Of a stretch of DNA of 64,000 bases, positions 22,440 through 48,376 are shown in pieces (position 1 is the first letter of the stretch; every line of letters begins with the position of its first letter). Made by a program: the position numbers and the translations under genes. Origin of the DNA: Vermamoeba vermiformis (taxonomy: Eukaryota; Tubulinea; Echinamoebida); contig JBEWZL010000239.1 of the NCBI GenBank assembly GCA_045837725.1, positions 124,001 to 188,000 of the forward strand, in the 5' to 3' direction. Below the pieces are notes generated by a model that saw only the letters and a program-made list of their open reading frames with translations, ran no database searches and was not told where the DNA came from.

Positions 22440-24013
22440 TTAGACTCGTAAAGAAGGGGCTGAAGTCGACTGTTTCGGCCCGCTCGAAGTTGATGATGAC
22501 AGTTTTTCACTGCTCTTTTTAGAAAGGCCTAAAATAGACCTCCTGTTGACGAAATACGTCGCTATATGTATCGCACTGATGCCGTATAAGCAAAGCATGA
22601 CGGAGAACCACATTATCGTGTACGGAATTGGATGCAGGAACATTGGTGATAATTCGAAGCCCAACGTAACAATAAATCCGAGTAAAAAGATTGATGACAG
22701 CGATAATAGCGTTGCAGTCTATAAATTAACGATTAGACGGCGTTATATTTTAATTATTGTCGGTACCTTTTGTACGGAGTTGTTCTTTTGGCTGGTTTTG
22801 ATTTTCTGCATTTTCCGCAAGTACAACGTCACGCGTATTGACGTTACGATGAACAATATGGCAAAAGCGAGGGCAACGGCAATATACAGTATGATGTTAA
22901 TGTAGATCACTGAGGTGGTTGCGCCTTGGGATCTAACAACGCTGATTACAATTTCAGCGGCGAAAAGCACTCCGATGCAGATCCAGAACGGAATTTTCAT
23001 CTTGCTAAGAAAAGCATTGGCTTGCATATTTGTTTTGCGCATCAGATCATACCTAACAAAGAGTTTAGTCTCGTGATGATGACACGTGTCAACGAGATAA
23101 ATACTTACTGATACAACGCTATCAAGAATATAGGTGCTATAGAGAATACGACGTGTGATGTTAAGAACAAATCGTTCACCTCCGCGTACCACAGTCTTCG
23201 GAACATCAACGGATTAACTACGATGAAAATTGTTCGCCAGATGGTACCGAACGCATGGGACCATAATGATAGTCGTATAATGACCATGCTCTTCTTGCTC
23301 GACTTGTAGAATACAATTATCAAATACAGCGCCGCCGAAAAAACCGACACTCCGATAAAGCCGAGTACAATCTGCCAGGCCAAAAGCCATCCAGATAACG
23401 TCACGGCATACCATTCGTTAGTGCCTAGACATGAATAGTTAATAAGGAGGCACACGATATTAAATAAGGCTTACTAAATGAATCAACCACAGCAATAGCA
23501 GTAAAGTTCGGATCATACAGGGACTCGTTCAAACGTTGGAAGTCAGCGGTTGAAAATGAATTGTGTGGTAATAACCATCGATTAGACGGTTCTCTATAAT
23601 CAAATAAAGTCTCGGCACCGGGCACAGTTTCTAAAAGTAAATGATTAGATTCCGATACCATAAATAGATCGGTTTAGATTTTGAAATTTTGGCTTACTAA
23701 ATACCGGGGCAGGTGTAGTTATAATTCCTAGAGCCCCTTTGTCTTGCAGAGGTATTGCAACTTCATCCCAGATCCACAATTTCGGCCGCATTACGATAAT
23801 TATTTTGCCAGTCAGATCGTCCAATTGCCTCGCTTTCCAATCAGGCACCAATTCTCCGGAGATATTCCAACTCCTCGGGTTATTAGCAAAATAATTCGGC
23901 ACTACGTCGTAATAGCCCAGTATGCTCGGATTCGATGCTGAAATGATCGTCATTCCAGCACTGGCCAATAGTATGATCTGGCTGACGACTAGATATAATA
24001 TATATGGCCGCAT
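22440..24013 (-). CDS. 7TM-A: PA-like ectodomain plus seven-transmembrane receptor-like protein
   Basis: Minus-strand exons 24013-23698, 23630-23475, 23424-23109, 23052-22767 and 22718-22440 give 450 residues. A signal peptide (YILYLVVSQIILLASAG) is followed by an ectodomain of about 150 residues with an N-glycosylation site and the GKIIIVMRP...QDKGALGIITTP pattern of a protease-associated (PA) domain. Seven hydrophobic spans then follow. The first is WLLAWQIVLGFIGVSVFSAA and the last PYTIMWFSVMLCLYGISAIH. The cytoplasmic tail is Ser-rich (KSSEKLSSSTSSG), as expected of a phosphorylated receptor tail. The topology suits a cell-surface receptor, but I recognise no known GPCR class and no enzyme motif. 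Homologues 7TM-B and 7TM-C lie about 23 kb away. TGTAGATA lies 9 nt after the stop. The frame closes in every exon. Confidence 0.8.
23080..23091. repeat. Perfect 12-bp palindrome in a 7TM-A intron
   Basis: TGACACGTGTCA inside the minus-strand intron 23053-23108, in the donor half. Confidence 0.6.
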
Positions 24014-25291
24014 GGTCTAGTAGAGGTACTGCCTATAATCAGTAACGAAAAAACTGGCTGTTGCGCGTCGTAAAAATATTTGAGGAGAATTCCGCCTCCG
24101 AGCTGGCACTTTGTCGGTCAAGACTAAGCTCGTTACTTGAGACCATATTGATAATGACTATATATGCGCTAGTCCTATAAAATAAAAGGAACAACTGTTA
24201 TTAGTAATAATTTGAAATGTTCCCCAAAATTGCAACACCCAAAAACTGCGACCTGGATTGTTCCAGCAACACCTCATTTTAATCAGCCCTCGTCGTGTTG
24301 CACCTCATCGCATCACCCCGACACACTGCCGAAAGCATTAGCAGATTCCACCACGAGGCACTACCGTTAATCTCGACGCACGAAGATCCAACGAGAACCT
24401 TCGAGAGACAGACAAGATTTCATCGCGAAGACTGGCCTCATCCTCAAGCTGTAGAGTCGTGTATCGATCCCATGACCGTTGTAGGCACCTGTGTGATGTT
24501 GATAGAGCCCGGACACGCCTAGCCGCTTGAAGGATGTCGCATCTGAGGCAGCTGGCCTTGCCTGGCGAAACTATGCCAAATCACGGTGGCCATCACGGTA
24601 TACACCCTGTGACATGCAGGAGGCTTTTTCTAGTTTCCGTCGTCCTTCACGGTCGGCTATAAAGAAGAATGCGTCTCCAGACGGTGCGTTTACACAGCCT
24701 CAATATTGTATCAGCGACGTACCAGTACCATGAGATAAAAGCGTGCTTTGAGTCATCTTCTTAGTGGAGGTGCGAACAGCGCTATTAGATGGACGTTACC
24801 GTTGTGGGAACAAGATCCGTTTACCTCTATTTTCTTCTCAGTACTAAGTGTTTATATTATCAGTATTTAATGCAACTAAGATGGAGCTTTATAACGCAAG
24901 TAAAGATTTATGAAGCAGATTTTCGAATTTTCAAAAAATTAATGCGTTTGCTCTAAGAGCTCGCTAACAAGTCGGAATCGTGTCACAGTATTACTATAAC
25001 ACAAAAGATAATACCTTTCTGCGAATAATGTTAATGGTTGAAGACCTTACCTAATGATCGAGTTCGATGGGTGGATGGGCAGTCCTGAGCGAACTGTTGC
25101 ATCTGTACAGTCCTTGATATTATCTTGAGCGTCATCAAGCGCGTAGATTTCGGCCAAATTGAGTTGAACTCAGGCGTGTTACGCCGTTCCGTCGCGTGCG
25201 CGTGCTTCCTTTCTCGGTTGGGAAAAAAAATAATGAACGGATAGCCAGGGCAAGCTTTATTATCCATTCTAGATAGAACAAGTAAGCACAA
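24014..25291. other. 1.3 kb without a recognisable gene; GC-rich core
   Basis: The stretch separates two divergently oriented genes and must hold their promoters. Its centre (about 24230-24760) looks richer in G and C than typical intergenic DNA here and contains open frames of 68-75 codons that resemble nothing I know. I see no splice path linking them, no terminal repeats and no tRNA. It may be a decayed gene or a non-coding transcript. Confidence 0.5.
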
Positions 25292-28200
25292 ATGGACCTA
25301 AAGTGCTCTGCTTGTAAGACCCTCGTATTTGACGAGAGAAAACAACGGACGAAGGGTTACAGATGCATCCAGTGCGAGGATTTCGTTCTTTGCTCGGACT
25401 GCGAAAGATTGACTTATGAAAGACATTTTGCTACCCATGTATTTATTGTATTCAATAAGGAACATGCCCATAAGAAAGTAAATGACTTTCCTCTTGCTGA
25501 CAAAGGTAATTTTATTGACATCCTCTTCTAGTGCCAGATAAAATTTAGAATTTAAGTATTTATAGTATAAATACCCTTAATAATATGCTCGCTTTTGACA
25601 CCGCCCTGGGATATTGTCAGTAATATTAGAATATAAAAATTTTCTCTCCGGAAAAACGGCCAGATGCGTGCGGACGAAAAAGGATAAATCACCGAGCGGT
25701 GTCAGTCATAAAATCACAATATATACACTCTGTAAACCCTATTCTATTAATTCCGGCAATTTTCGATTATTAATCATCGAACCTTCCAGAGAAAGTCACG
25801 GTCAATCTGGGCAGCAAGCATCCACACAATTGCACGGTCTGTAACCTTCAGACGATCGTCGGAGTAATGTACTCATGCACCCATTGCGCGGATTTCCATG
25901 TTTGCTCAGAAGATTACGAAACGAATCCTAAAGTCGCAAACCACCATCTCGATCACTCATTTATGAAGATCCCGACAATTTTTGCTCCGCTGAACGAAAT
26001 TATTTGGGATTTGGATGCGGTAAGTTCAACTTGGAAAACTTACGTGGAGAGAATTCCTCGGCGTATTAACTTTATCACGGAGGCCGGTAATTACGCCGAG
26101 CTCGTAATAATCTATTTACCTGAGCTATTTTTGAGACTAAGTTTCATATACACTACGCGAGCTATAAATCGTGAAATTACTTCTTTTATGAAAAGAATCT
26201 AGAAAGAACCTTGAAAGGAAGGTTCGATCACGTGTACTCGATCAAGAGCTAACATACTTTTGTATTAGAACTCGACATGGTTCAAAGGCAAGGAAGAAAA
26301 GGACTTTTTGTTTGACACCAATGCGATGTTGAAGCAATTAAATGACAAAAAGAAAGCGCCCGCCAAAACTTCGACCGAGGATTCGAAAACCCCGAAGCCT
26401 ATAACCGACAAGCAAAGCAATGCTCGTTATCTTGATGGCTTAACTCCGACTCCTACACCTACAGTAAACTCTCAATACACTGAAGAGGCTGCTAAGAACA
26501 CTGGGGCCGTGACTTCTCATTACACGGAAGCATTCACCCCTGTTGCCTCGCCTGAAGTGCCTCACTCACAGTACACCAATGAACTCGGCACTACCTCGCA
26601 ATACGTCGACGAGTCAGCACGTGCCGGTGCCTCTGAAATGCTTAATCCCTTGGGCAACATTGTCTCTTCTGGCTACACTGACGGTGCCGTCGCCGACAAA
26701 CCCGCCGCGACCTCTGGTTACACGGACGGTCCTTCTGAAAACAAGTCTGTCACGACTTCTGGTTACACTGACGGCCTGTCTGAAGACAAACCAATCGCTC
26801 TCTCTGGCTACACTGATGGGTCATCAACTGCTTCACCGAATGCGGATCGTCTAAGCAGATACATCCACACCGGCAACGATTCGGTCCCACCACTTGTCTA
26901 CTCAGCCGATTTATCTACATCCAACGGCTCATTGTATTCTGGAACGTTGGAATATCCCACTGCACCTTCCAAGGAGGCTTTGAAAGAACAACCGAAAGCG
27001 GAGCCGAAGCACGAAGAGAAGCCCGTTGAAGTAAGCTCGCCAAAGGACAGAAAGCACAAAGAACATAAGCACAAGAAAGAGGACTCCAAGAGTGGCACGA
27101 AGAAGAGCAAGTCCGAACGCACGGATGAAAAGCACAAGAAAGAAAAGAAGTCGAAGAAGCGAAGTCGATCTAACTCTCATGGTCACAAAGGCGATCATAC
27201 CCTTGCTTTAAGTGCACCGTCCACGCCTGTTAAAGAAGAGACTGTCATTGTAGAGAAGGCGCCCGAAACTTGCCCGAAGAGAAAGGACAAAGAGAGCAAA
27301 GTCACTAGAAAGAGCCGATCCTCTTCCATGCCCGAGAAGAAGTTCAAACTCGCTTTGCGCAAGAGCCACAAGTCTAAGGCCAACCTCGATGGTCAAAAGA
27401 CTACCCAGTCTGCTGAGGTTATTGCGCATCCAGTCCTTGTTGAACCAACGGTCTCGCCTAAAGCCACCGAGATCTCGCCCAAGTCTCCTCGAAAGGACAA
27501 GTCCTCAAAGAAGAGCCCTAAACCTGACCGCCCATTGTCGGTACCCGTGCAACCTAAGAAGGATGAAGACTTGAAGGCCATTGCCGATTTTTACATCGAG
27601 ACTGGTCTTCAAGCTGAGGGCGGCAAGGACAAGAAGGCCAAGGAGAAGAAAGAAAAGAAGAAGGAGAAGAAGAGCAAGAGACCCAAGAGCTCTAGAAGCA
27701 ACACTGCAACCAGTACCGAGATTGGTCACGCGCACACAGCCCCCGAGTTGGGCCGATACACTTCAGCCGAGGAGTTGTTTGAGATCAACCGTCGCTTGGT
27801 TGAAGGTGAAACCTCTCCTAAAGGTGAACCGTCTCCCTCGAATGTCAATGCCACTTCATTGAGCAGCAGCGCACCCGCTCCGCACAACTATGTGAGCCAT
27901 ATTGACACTATTTCAAGCGTCCAAGAACCTTCAAAGGATCAAAAGGCTAATGTACCCGGCACCTCTTACGCGGCTAACTACTTGACAAGCCCTCCTACTG
28001 CTACGGCGAACTATATTGTTAACCCGAACATCGACCCTGGCGTTGACGTCGAAAGTGAAAGTGAAGAAGGCCCAGAGACTGAGCTTGGCTATCAAACTGC
28101 CATGAACAGAAAGATATACGCGGCTACTAGCTACGCCAACTATGGTTCCTCTGATGACATCTTTGACTTGAGCGAGAATGCCTATGCTGGTCCACCTATT

Positions 28201-30420
28201 GAAGACATCGAGACCGCCTTGGAGTCCAAGCCAATTTCTAAAGTTCAAGGACCTATCTCTCTGTCCAAGATGGCACTGAGACCTCAAGCTATTGAGCTGG
28301 CCCAATCTAGCGGAACTGGTATGAACTGGGGAGAACACTACATGAGGACTCTTCGAGAAATGGCTGGCACCAAGGATAGAATGTTGAAGTAAGTAAAATC
28401 AGGGCACTAAAGGGTGTGGTGAGCGTTATTAACGGGACTTTCATAGGGTCATGAATGGTGAAAAAGTTGAAGTCACACCTGAAATGCGCACGCAGGTCCT
28501 CAACTTCAGACAACATGTTCAAGAATTCAGAGTTGCTGCCTCGAACATTGCCAAGCGTATCATCGACGAGGCCTTCTTGCCCTTGCACCAGAAGACGATC
28601 AAGCCCGTTGATGTTGGTGGCATTGCTGGTGGTCAGAAGTACGTGTACGACGGGATCTTTTTGAAGTTTGCTATCGACTTGTTCGGAGTTTATGGTGGAG
28701 ACTATGCCGCTGCAAAGGCTGCAAGTGAGTACTAGTTGATGACAGACAACTGGATCAGGATTAACTTGTGACTTCAGATCGTGAACTTCAAGGCTTGAAG
28801 GCTTACTATGAAGCAATGATTCCTGGATTGATGGTGCCTCCTATGTTGTTGATTGACTACCGAGGCTTCCGCATGGTTGGTAAGTAGTTTGCCCAGCCGT
28901 TTTAGATCTCGTCGATCTAACCTTTTACACTAGCTACCCCTTGCTTGCCAATTAACAAAGACACTCTTGAATATGGCAGTGCTGATGGAGGTCTCACTGT
29001 CCTCAAGAAGAACAGGGACCTGAACAGAAAGATGAAGCTGGCTGCTATCAAGATGAAGCTCAAGGGTCACATTGTCGGCACCAACAGCCCGACTCAGATC
29101 TACGGTCCTGGTAAGTTTTGTCAACGTTATTGGTCTTTCATTATAGATTCTAACAGTGACTATCTAGCTGATATTGAGGGCCACAGTAGCAGCATAGACG
29201 GTCTACACTTCGTCATTGACACTGCTCGTGTGTCTCCGCCCTTCCCTCCTGAAAAGACGATCTCGGCTATCTTCTTGCCCCAAGATCCCGTGACCACCAA
29301 TCCTTGGATCCGATACGGCGAGGGTACCAAGTTGCTCGATGTGCCCATCAAGAACTTGAAGAACAATCTTCGTCAGTACTTCCCTCACTTGCCCTCTCAC
29401 GCTCAACTTGAAGAGGCCAATATGCCTGGCGCTACGATCTACTACGTGCCTGAGCAGTACCTCAAGGAGCGCGTTCTCAATCGTATCGCGTCATCAGCCG
29501 TGCACAAGCTCATCTACGGCGATGTTGTGTTGATCTACACGCTCAGATTGAGAGGCACCCAGCTCTACGACCTTCTTCGACTCGAGTTGCTGCAACACCC
29601 TGAAGTCCCTGCCTTGAGCTCTGACGCCTTCACATTCTTCCAACAAGCTGGCATTGAGAAGGACAACGACGAGGCTGATGTACGAAAGGCCGTGCAGATT
29701 TTGAAAGAGAAAGTCATTCCTCAATTTTGCGATGACTTGCTCAACAAACGCATCAACGTCTGGTCTTCACCTACCGCACTCGTGGACGAGATGCACAAGC
29801 GAGGCATCAACATCAAGTTCTTGGGTGACATTCGTACCCGCATTGTTTCTGACGCCAAGTTGGATTCGCTCGTGACCATTGAAATGGTTGCTCGTGCTTC
29901 AAAGTACTTCCTTCGCTCTCAGTTGCGCAGAATCAAGTCACGCGAGATCAAGCAAGACGAGATTAAGGTCATCCTTGGTAACTTCAACATGGTGATTGGC
30001 GACAGTATTGCAAGCAGATATTACTGGCAGTTCATCATTAGAGCTCTTGTCACTGCCAAGTTTGGACCTAGTTTCTGCGACGTTGAGAAGAATGACTTGG
30101 ATTACGACTTGCGCTCTGCAATCAACGACAAGTACGCTCTGTTCACGGCCTTGGAGGCGCACACGGGCATCAAGTTCAAGCCCGAGATCCACGCCAAGTT
30201 GCGCGCTGACCCGGCCTTGTTTGACAAAAAGATTGTGGTCCGTGCCTCTGACTTTGACAGCTTGGAAGCACGCCACCGTACTTGGGGTGACGAGTGCATT
30301 CAAAAGAAATTGGACCGCATCACCGCCGCGTTGAACGAAGCAATCGAAAAGACCAAAGAAGGCAAGCTGGCCATTGAAGAAGAAGGACAAAAGCTCCACG
30401 TCGAAGTTCCTGTTGTTTAA
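25292..30420 (+). CDS. Two ZZ zinc fingers, YTDG-type repeats, Lys-rich region and CLU-like domain
   Basis: Exons 25292-25505, 25790-26019, 26269-28388, 28447-28724, 28778-28879, 28934-29110 and 29168-30420 give 1457 residues with all phases closing. Residues about 5-55 and 82-130 are ZZ-type fingers (CSACKT...YRCIQCEDFVLC; CTVC...YSCTHCADFHVC). Next come eight or nine short repeats of the form S-[GQH]-Y-T-[DE] around residues 200-290, then a long disordered region rich in Lys, Ser and Glu. From about residue 850 the protein matches the CLU family: DYRGFRMV, YGSADGG, GPADIEGH, and later MHKRGINIKFLGD and EMVARASKYFLR. CLU proteins bind mRNAs for mitochondrial proteins and affect mitochondrial positioning; the TPR repeats of canonical CLU are not evident. 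The first two introns (284 and 249 nt) are unusually long, so the ZZ part could be misjoined. TGTAAATA lies 24 nt after the stop. Confidence 0.78.
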
Positions 30421-30553
30421 ACGCAACAACAAATGTTATTTAATGTAAATAGTACTGTACAATAAAGCGAAATTAGGAACAACAAAACAGCGCAAGGATG
30501 TTTTTCTTTTAATATCAAATGTACAGAATAATTTACAAGGGTTAGGGTTTGGT

Positions 30554-34889
<4,336 letters not shown>

Positions 34890-35278
34890 TCATTTAAACT
34901 AAAAAATGATTAAATCATAAAAAATTATTTCCGTACTCAATAATTTGCTGGCTCAAAGACTTTTGTTTGACAGATGAACGTTGGTGCGTGATCAATTACT
35001 AACCAGGCTAGTCCAATGCAGCATCTTAAAGTAAAAATGCTATTTTGAAGCCTTAATAGTCTTCCTAAGATACTCAACCGCCAATTGCGATCTGTTGCAT
35101 GACCGGGCACGGAGCTTATTACTAAATGGGGATATTTTCGCCGCTCCGGGCTCCTTTACCTGCGTAACAATCATTTTACGTTCCATGTGATTTTCGCCGA
35201 CCAGCGTCTCGTGCCTATAAAATCGAATATTTAGCGCCGGCAGTTGCTGAATACAACAACAAGAGGGACGTTGACAAA
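34890..35278. promoter_or_regulatory. Divergent promoter region of HELQ and ABC-1, with TTTCGCC half-sites and a TATA block
   Basis: TTTTCGCCGCTCC at 35135-35147 and TTTTCGCCGACC at 35191-35202 contain the reverse complement of the GGCGAAA half of the TF-array element. The first is followed at once by a CTCCG box, as before TF-4. GTGCCTATAAAATCGA begins at 35211, some 65 bp before the ABC-1 ATG, and is the probable core promoter. The same block recurs before ABC-2. Confidence 0.5.
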
Positions 35279-40103
<4,825 letters not shown>

Positions 40104-40471
40104 AGATCCGGTAACTAACAAACTATGTCTTAATAACCATCCTATTTATTTAATAACATAAATGTACATATAACTATGCCGAGATATTTAAGTCAAATTT
40201 CTGCAATTTCTGCAACTTTTTGATGAATTTTCGCAAAGATACGGATCTGCTCGCTTCGGCTGCAGATCTGAAGTAATGCGCTTTGAATTAATATATTGAA
40301 TGTCATGTAGGTAAATGCGTATAATTTTCGGTGGCAGCTTTTTGTCCACCGCGTAACAAATTTGTTCCAATTGTCCGTTCCGTCGGCTATTTCGCCAGGA
40401 CATCACGCGTGCCTATAAATTCGACTTAAGCATCGTTTATTCCTTTTAACAAGTATTTAAACAATACAACA
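40104..40471 (+). promoter_or_regulatory. Intergenic and promoter region of ABC-2
   Basis: About 370 bp. TTTCGCCAGG lies at 40390-40399, and the core block CGTGCCTATAAA at 40408-40419 matches the one before ABC-1, 53-64 bp before the ATG. Only one half-site is present here, against two before ABC-1. Confidence 0.5.
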
Positions 40472-45497
<5,026 letters not shown>

Positions 45498-45848
45498 TTA
45501 ACGAGCTTGTATGGATCTCACTTAAAATCAAAATTGTACATAAATTTATTGAATTTAAATTCGATTTACCATTTTGTTTGTCAGGTTGTTATCCACTTTA
45601 AAACACTATATTTAGTTAGGGCTTAGAAGTGGAGTCGATTTCGATGAATCGAAGAAGAAAAAACGGATTCGGCCGCAATCACATTAAATCAAAACACCTG
45701 TCAAACCAAAACGTGTTCACCAGCAAAACCAGTATTTTTTGACCCTTATTTACGACTCTTTGCTCCGAGTACCACAGTATTAATGAGGTATTGAAGAATA
45801 TTGAAGAATTCAAAGTTAAAATCAACTGTACATACTCGGATTGCAAAA
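45498..45848. other. Intergenic region between ABC-2 and 7TM-B
   Basis: About 350 AT-rich bases with the ABC-2 3' end and the presumed 7TM-B promoter. No ORF, full array element or repeat was recognised. Confidence 0.6.
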
Positions 45849-48151
45849 ATGGGACTGCTCAAATCTAACGAAATATATACTCTTAGTATCGTCATATTAT
45901 TATTCGTAAGTTCTACATTCAAGTGACACAATTTGTTGTCGGTGGTCAAGTTGCAAAAATATTGCCTCATCTGGCACCACTTTCCGATCTAAATACTTAC
46001 ACATTTCTCCATAATAACATATCATGACAGGTTTCGGCAACGCAGTCCATCAATGTATATTTAAATGGCGAACTTCATCATTTCAATACGCCCTATTCAC
46101 GTTACGGTCGATTTGAATTTAATATAACTGGCGCTGGTTTAGCAGTAGCAGACCCAATCGATCTTTGCAGTGAACAACAAGTAGATTGGACTAACAAAAT
46201 AGTTATCACAACAAAAGTTGGATGTTCACCGCTCACAAAGATCCGATTAGCGCAACAGCGAGGAGCAGTGGTAAGAAAATTTTATTTATTAAATCGACGA
46301 ATGACAAGGGCTAGCTTGTCATTTTTTGAGTTGCATGCAACTTGACGTGTGTCACGCGTGATCCGGAATTCGGTTGGATGCTGTTACTAACGTTTGCTTC
46401 CAGGGAATAATTGCTCATGAAACAGGAAATTATGGCCCGTCAGGAAATGTTTATTGGAAAACTGCGGATGGGATGTGGGCGCCTGACACCTCGCTGCCTT
46501 TCGTAACGATAAACGCATCGGTAAGAATTATTACGAACGGATGAATTGGTATAACAGAGCGTTCTAATAAGCTCGTGTTACAATAGAATGGCGATACTCT
46601 AAGGTCTTTAATTCTTAACGTAACCACTAATGACACGCTCACAGCGGATTTGGATCCGTACGGTAAGCTTAGAAATTTGATTTGCAGGGAGTTATTCACC
46701 TAATGACGGTTATTTAGATCACAACGAATGGATTGTCGTGCTCGATACATCAAATGCATACATGGGTGTTGCAATCGCGTTGATTTTAGCGAACGCTGCA
46801 GGACTCGGTTTTGCATTGAGCCGCTTGGTCTCCCTAATCATGGCCAAGGGTTGCGATCGTACCACTGCACACTTAACGCTGTCCTTTATCTGTGCTATGC
46901 ATACCTCAACGATCATCTATTATGTTGTCAATATTATTGACATCAAAGTTGGTCCTGTCGCGCCGGACCTTTTTTACACCGTCTTTTTGATTCTTCCGGA
47001 ATTACTTCAAATGCTATCAAGTCTTATTGTTAGCTTATATTGGTAAGTTTGAGCATGTCGGGTGCGATTTGCATCCAGAAATTCCGTCCGAATATTTTGT
47101 GATCAAAATTACTAAATCAACTTTTTTAGGTTCGAGCTCATCAATTCCGTGACTAGCAAACCGATGATGTTCTTGAAGAGATTGTTTAAGCCATTTGTAG
47201 CCTTTGCAATAGTAAGTGATTGTGAAGCATTTACTATTGAATTTCACAAAAGTTAACGGCAATAGTAACAATTTTATCAGATCATTAGTGTGCTATATGT
47301 GGTCGTAGTTATTATGTCTGGACTATACTTGGCTGATTTGATCATCTTGATTTTCTTATTCGTTTTCTTGGTGCTCAGTGTGGTAAGTGTCACGCGTATA
47401 CTTCTCGTGTTCCGACTTGTCGCTAATTCGATCGACAATAGGCCGTAGCCATTATTTGGCTTATAGTGGGTGCTAAATTAATCCATCAACTGCAAACTAA
47501 CGCGAAATTGCGTGAAAACAAGAAAAAAGCATCCAACTTCAACCGCGTAAGTGTCAACTATATACGCAAAGTGCTTATCGAGAAAATCATTATATTGATC
47601 ATTTTCTTATTTAGCTCTCCGCCTTCATCATATTATGCGCGATATTCTTATTCTTAACGCGCACTATGTATCTCGTACTGGGTCTAGATCAGGGTGTCTA
47701 CGCAGATCCCTGGTTCTGGCTTCCAATCGCAACTTTGATCTATATCTTCCAGCTTATCACTGCATATATTCAGACTGGCTTATTCAAGTTACACAAGCGA
47801 GATTTCAAGTCTACTAGCAAAGGATCGGATCGCACTCAAGACAGCACTCGTCATTCGCATCGTGCTTCAATGCATGGAGGCATGAACATGTCGGCTGTTG
47901 CTACAAAGGGCGAGTCTGTTGGAGATACACTAAGCGAGGAGCCTATACTTAGCGGCGAAGAGACTAAACGTACCGCTACAACAGCAGCTAGCGATAATGA
48001 ATCGAGCTCTGAAGCTCCTCAAAATGGATTAAATAACGAGGCAGAAGAAAAATCAAAAAGCGTTAGCCAATCAGAAAAGGACGAAAGCGATTCTTCTTCA
48101 AGTAAAGAAGAGAGCGAATCTAGTTCTGAGTCTAACAGCGGGTCAAATTAA
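45849..48151 (+). CDS. 7TM-B: PA-like ectodomain plus seven-transmembrane receptor-like protein
   Basis: Exons 45849-45905, 46031-46270, 46404-46520, 46587-46662, 46718-47042, 47130-47211, 47281-47382, 47442-47546 and 47615-48151 give 546 residues. Exon 1 encodes the signal peptide (YTLSIVILLF). The ectodomain has the PA-like pattern FNITGAGLAVADPIDLC, KIVITTKVGCSP and QQRGAVGIIAHETG, with paired Cys and N-glycosylation sites. Seven hydrophobic segments follow. The first is YMGVAIALILANAAGLGFAL; the later ones include LFLTRTMYLVLGL and WLPIATLIYIFQLITAYI. The C-terminal 120 residues are acidic and Ser-rich. The intron pattern is shared with 7TM-C. Position straight after two exporters suggests a surface sensor for the same compounds (inference). 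No TGTANATA was seen directly after the stop. Confidence 0.82.
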
Positions 48152-48376
48152 AATACATGTACTATAAATAAAATATGGCATAAATGCTTTAAAATGTATT
48201 GCCGGTCAGTAAATATTTCTTATCACTCCGGTTGAAATCCCAACGCTCCTTCCAAATAAAGACTAAACCACGTGATCAACCGCCGATACTTATGGTTTTC
48301 CTGGACAACAAAAGCATTATCATTGTCATTCAAGTACCGCTGAGGTCCAACTCAGCGCTTTTTATCAAGCAGCGAT

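Noticed and set aside
24014-25291. tRNA, transposon or virus-derived element in the gene-free stretch
   Set aside because: No cloverleaf, terminal repeat, transposase, reverse transcriptase or capsid signature could be read.
26020-26268. Coding continuation past 26019 as an alternative end of the ZZ protein
   Set aside because: The frame is open to about 26202, but a good donor at 26020 and the exact phase match at 26269 favour splicing. Kept only as a caveat.
26898-28338. Long minus-strand frames opposite the Lys/Ser-rich part of the CLU-like gene
   Set aside because: They arise from the repetitive codon pattern of the + strand gene; the products are hydrophobic runs with no start context or splice support.
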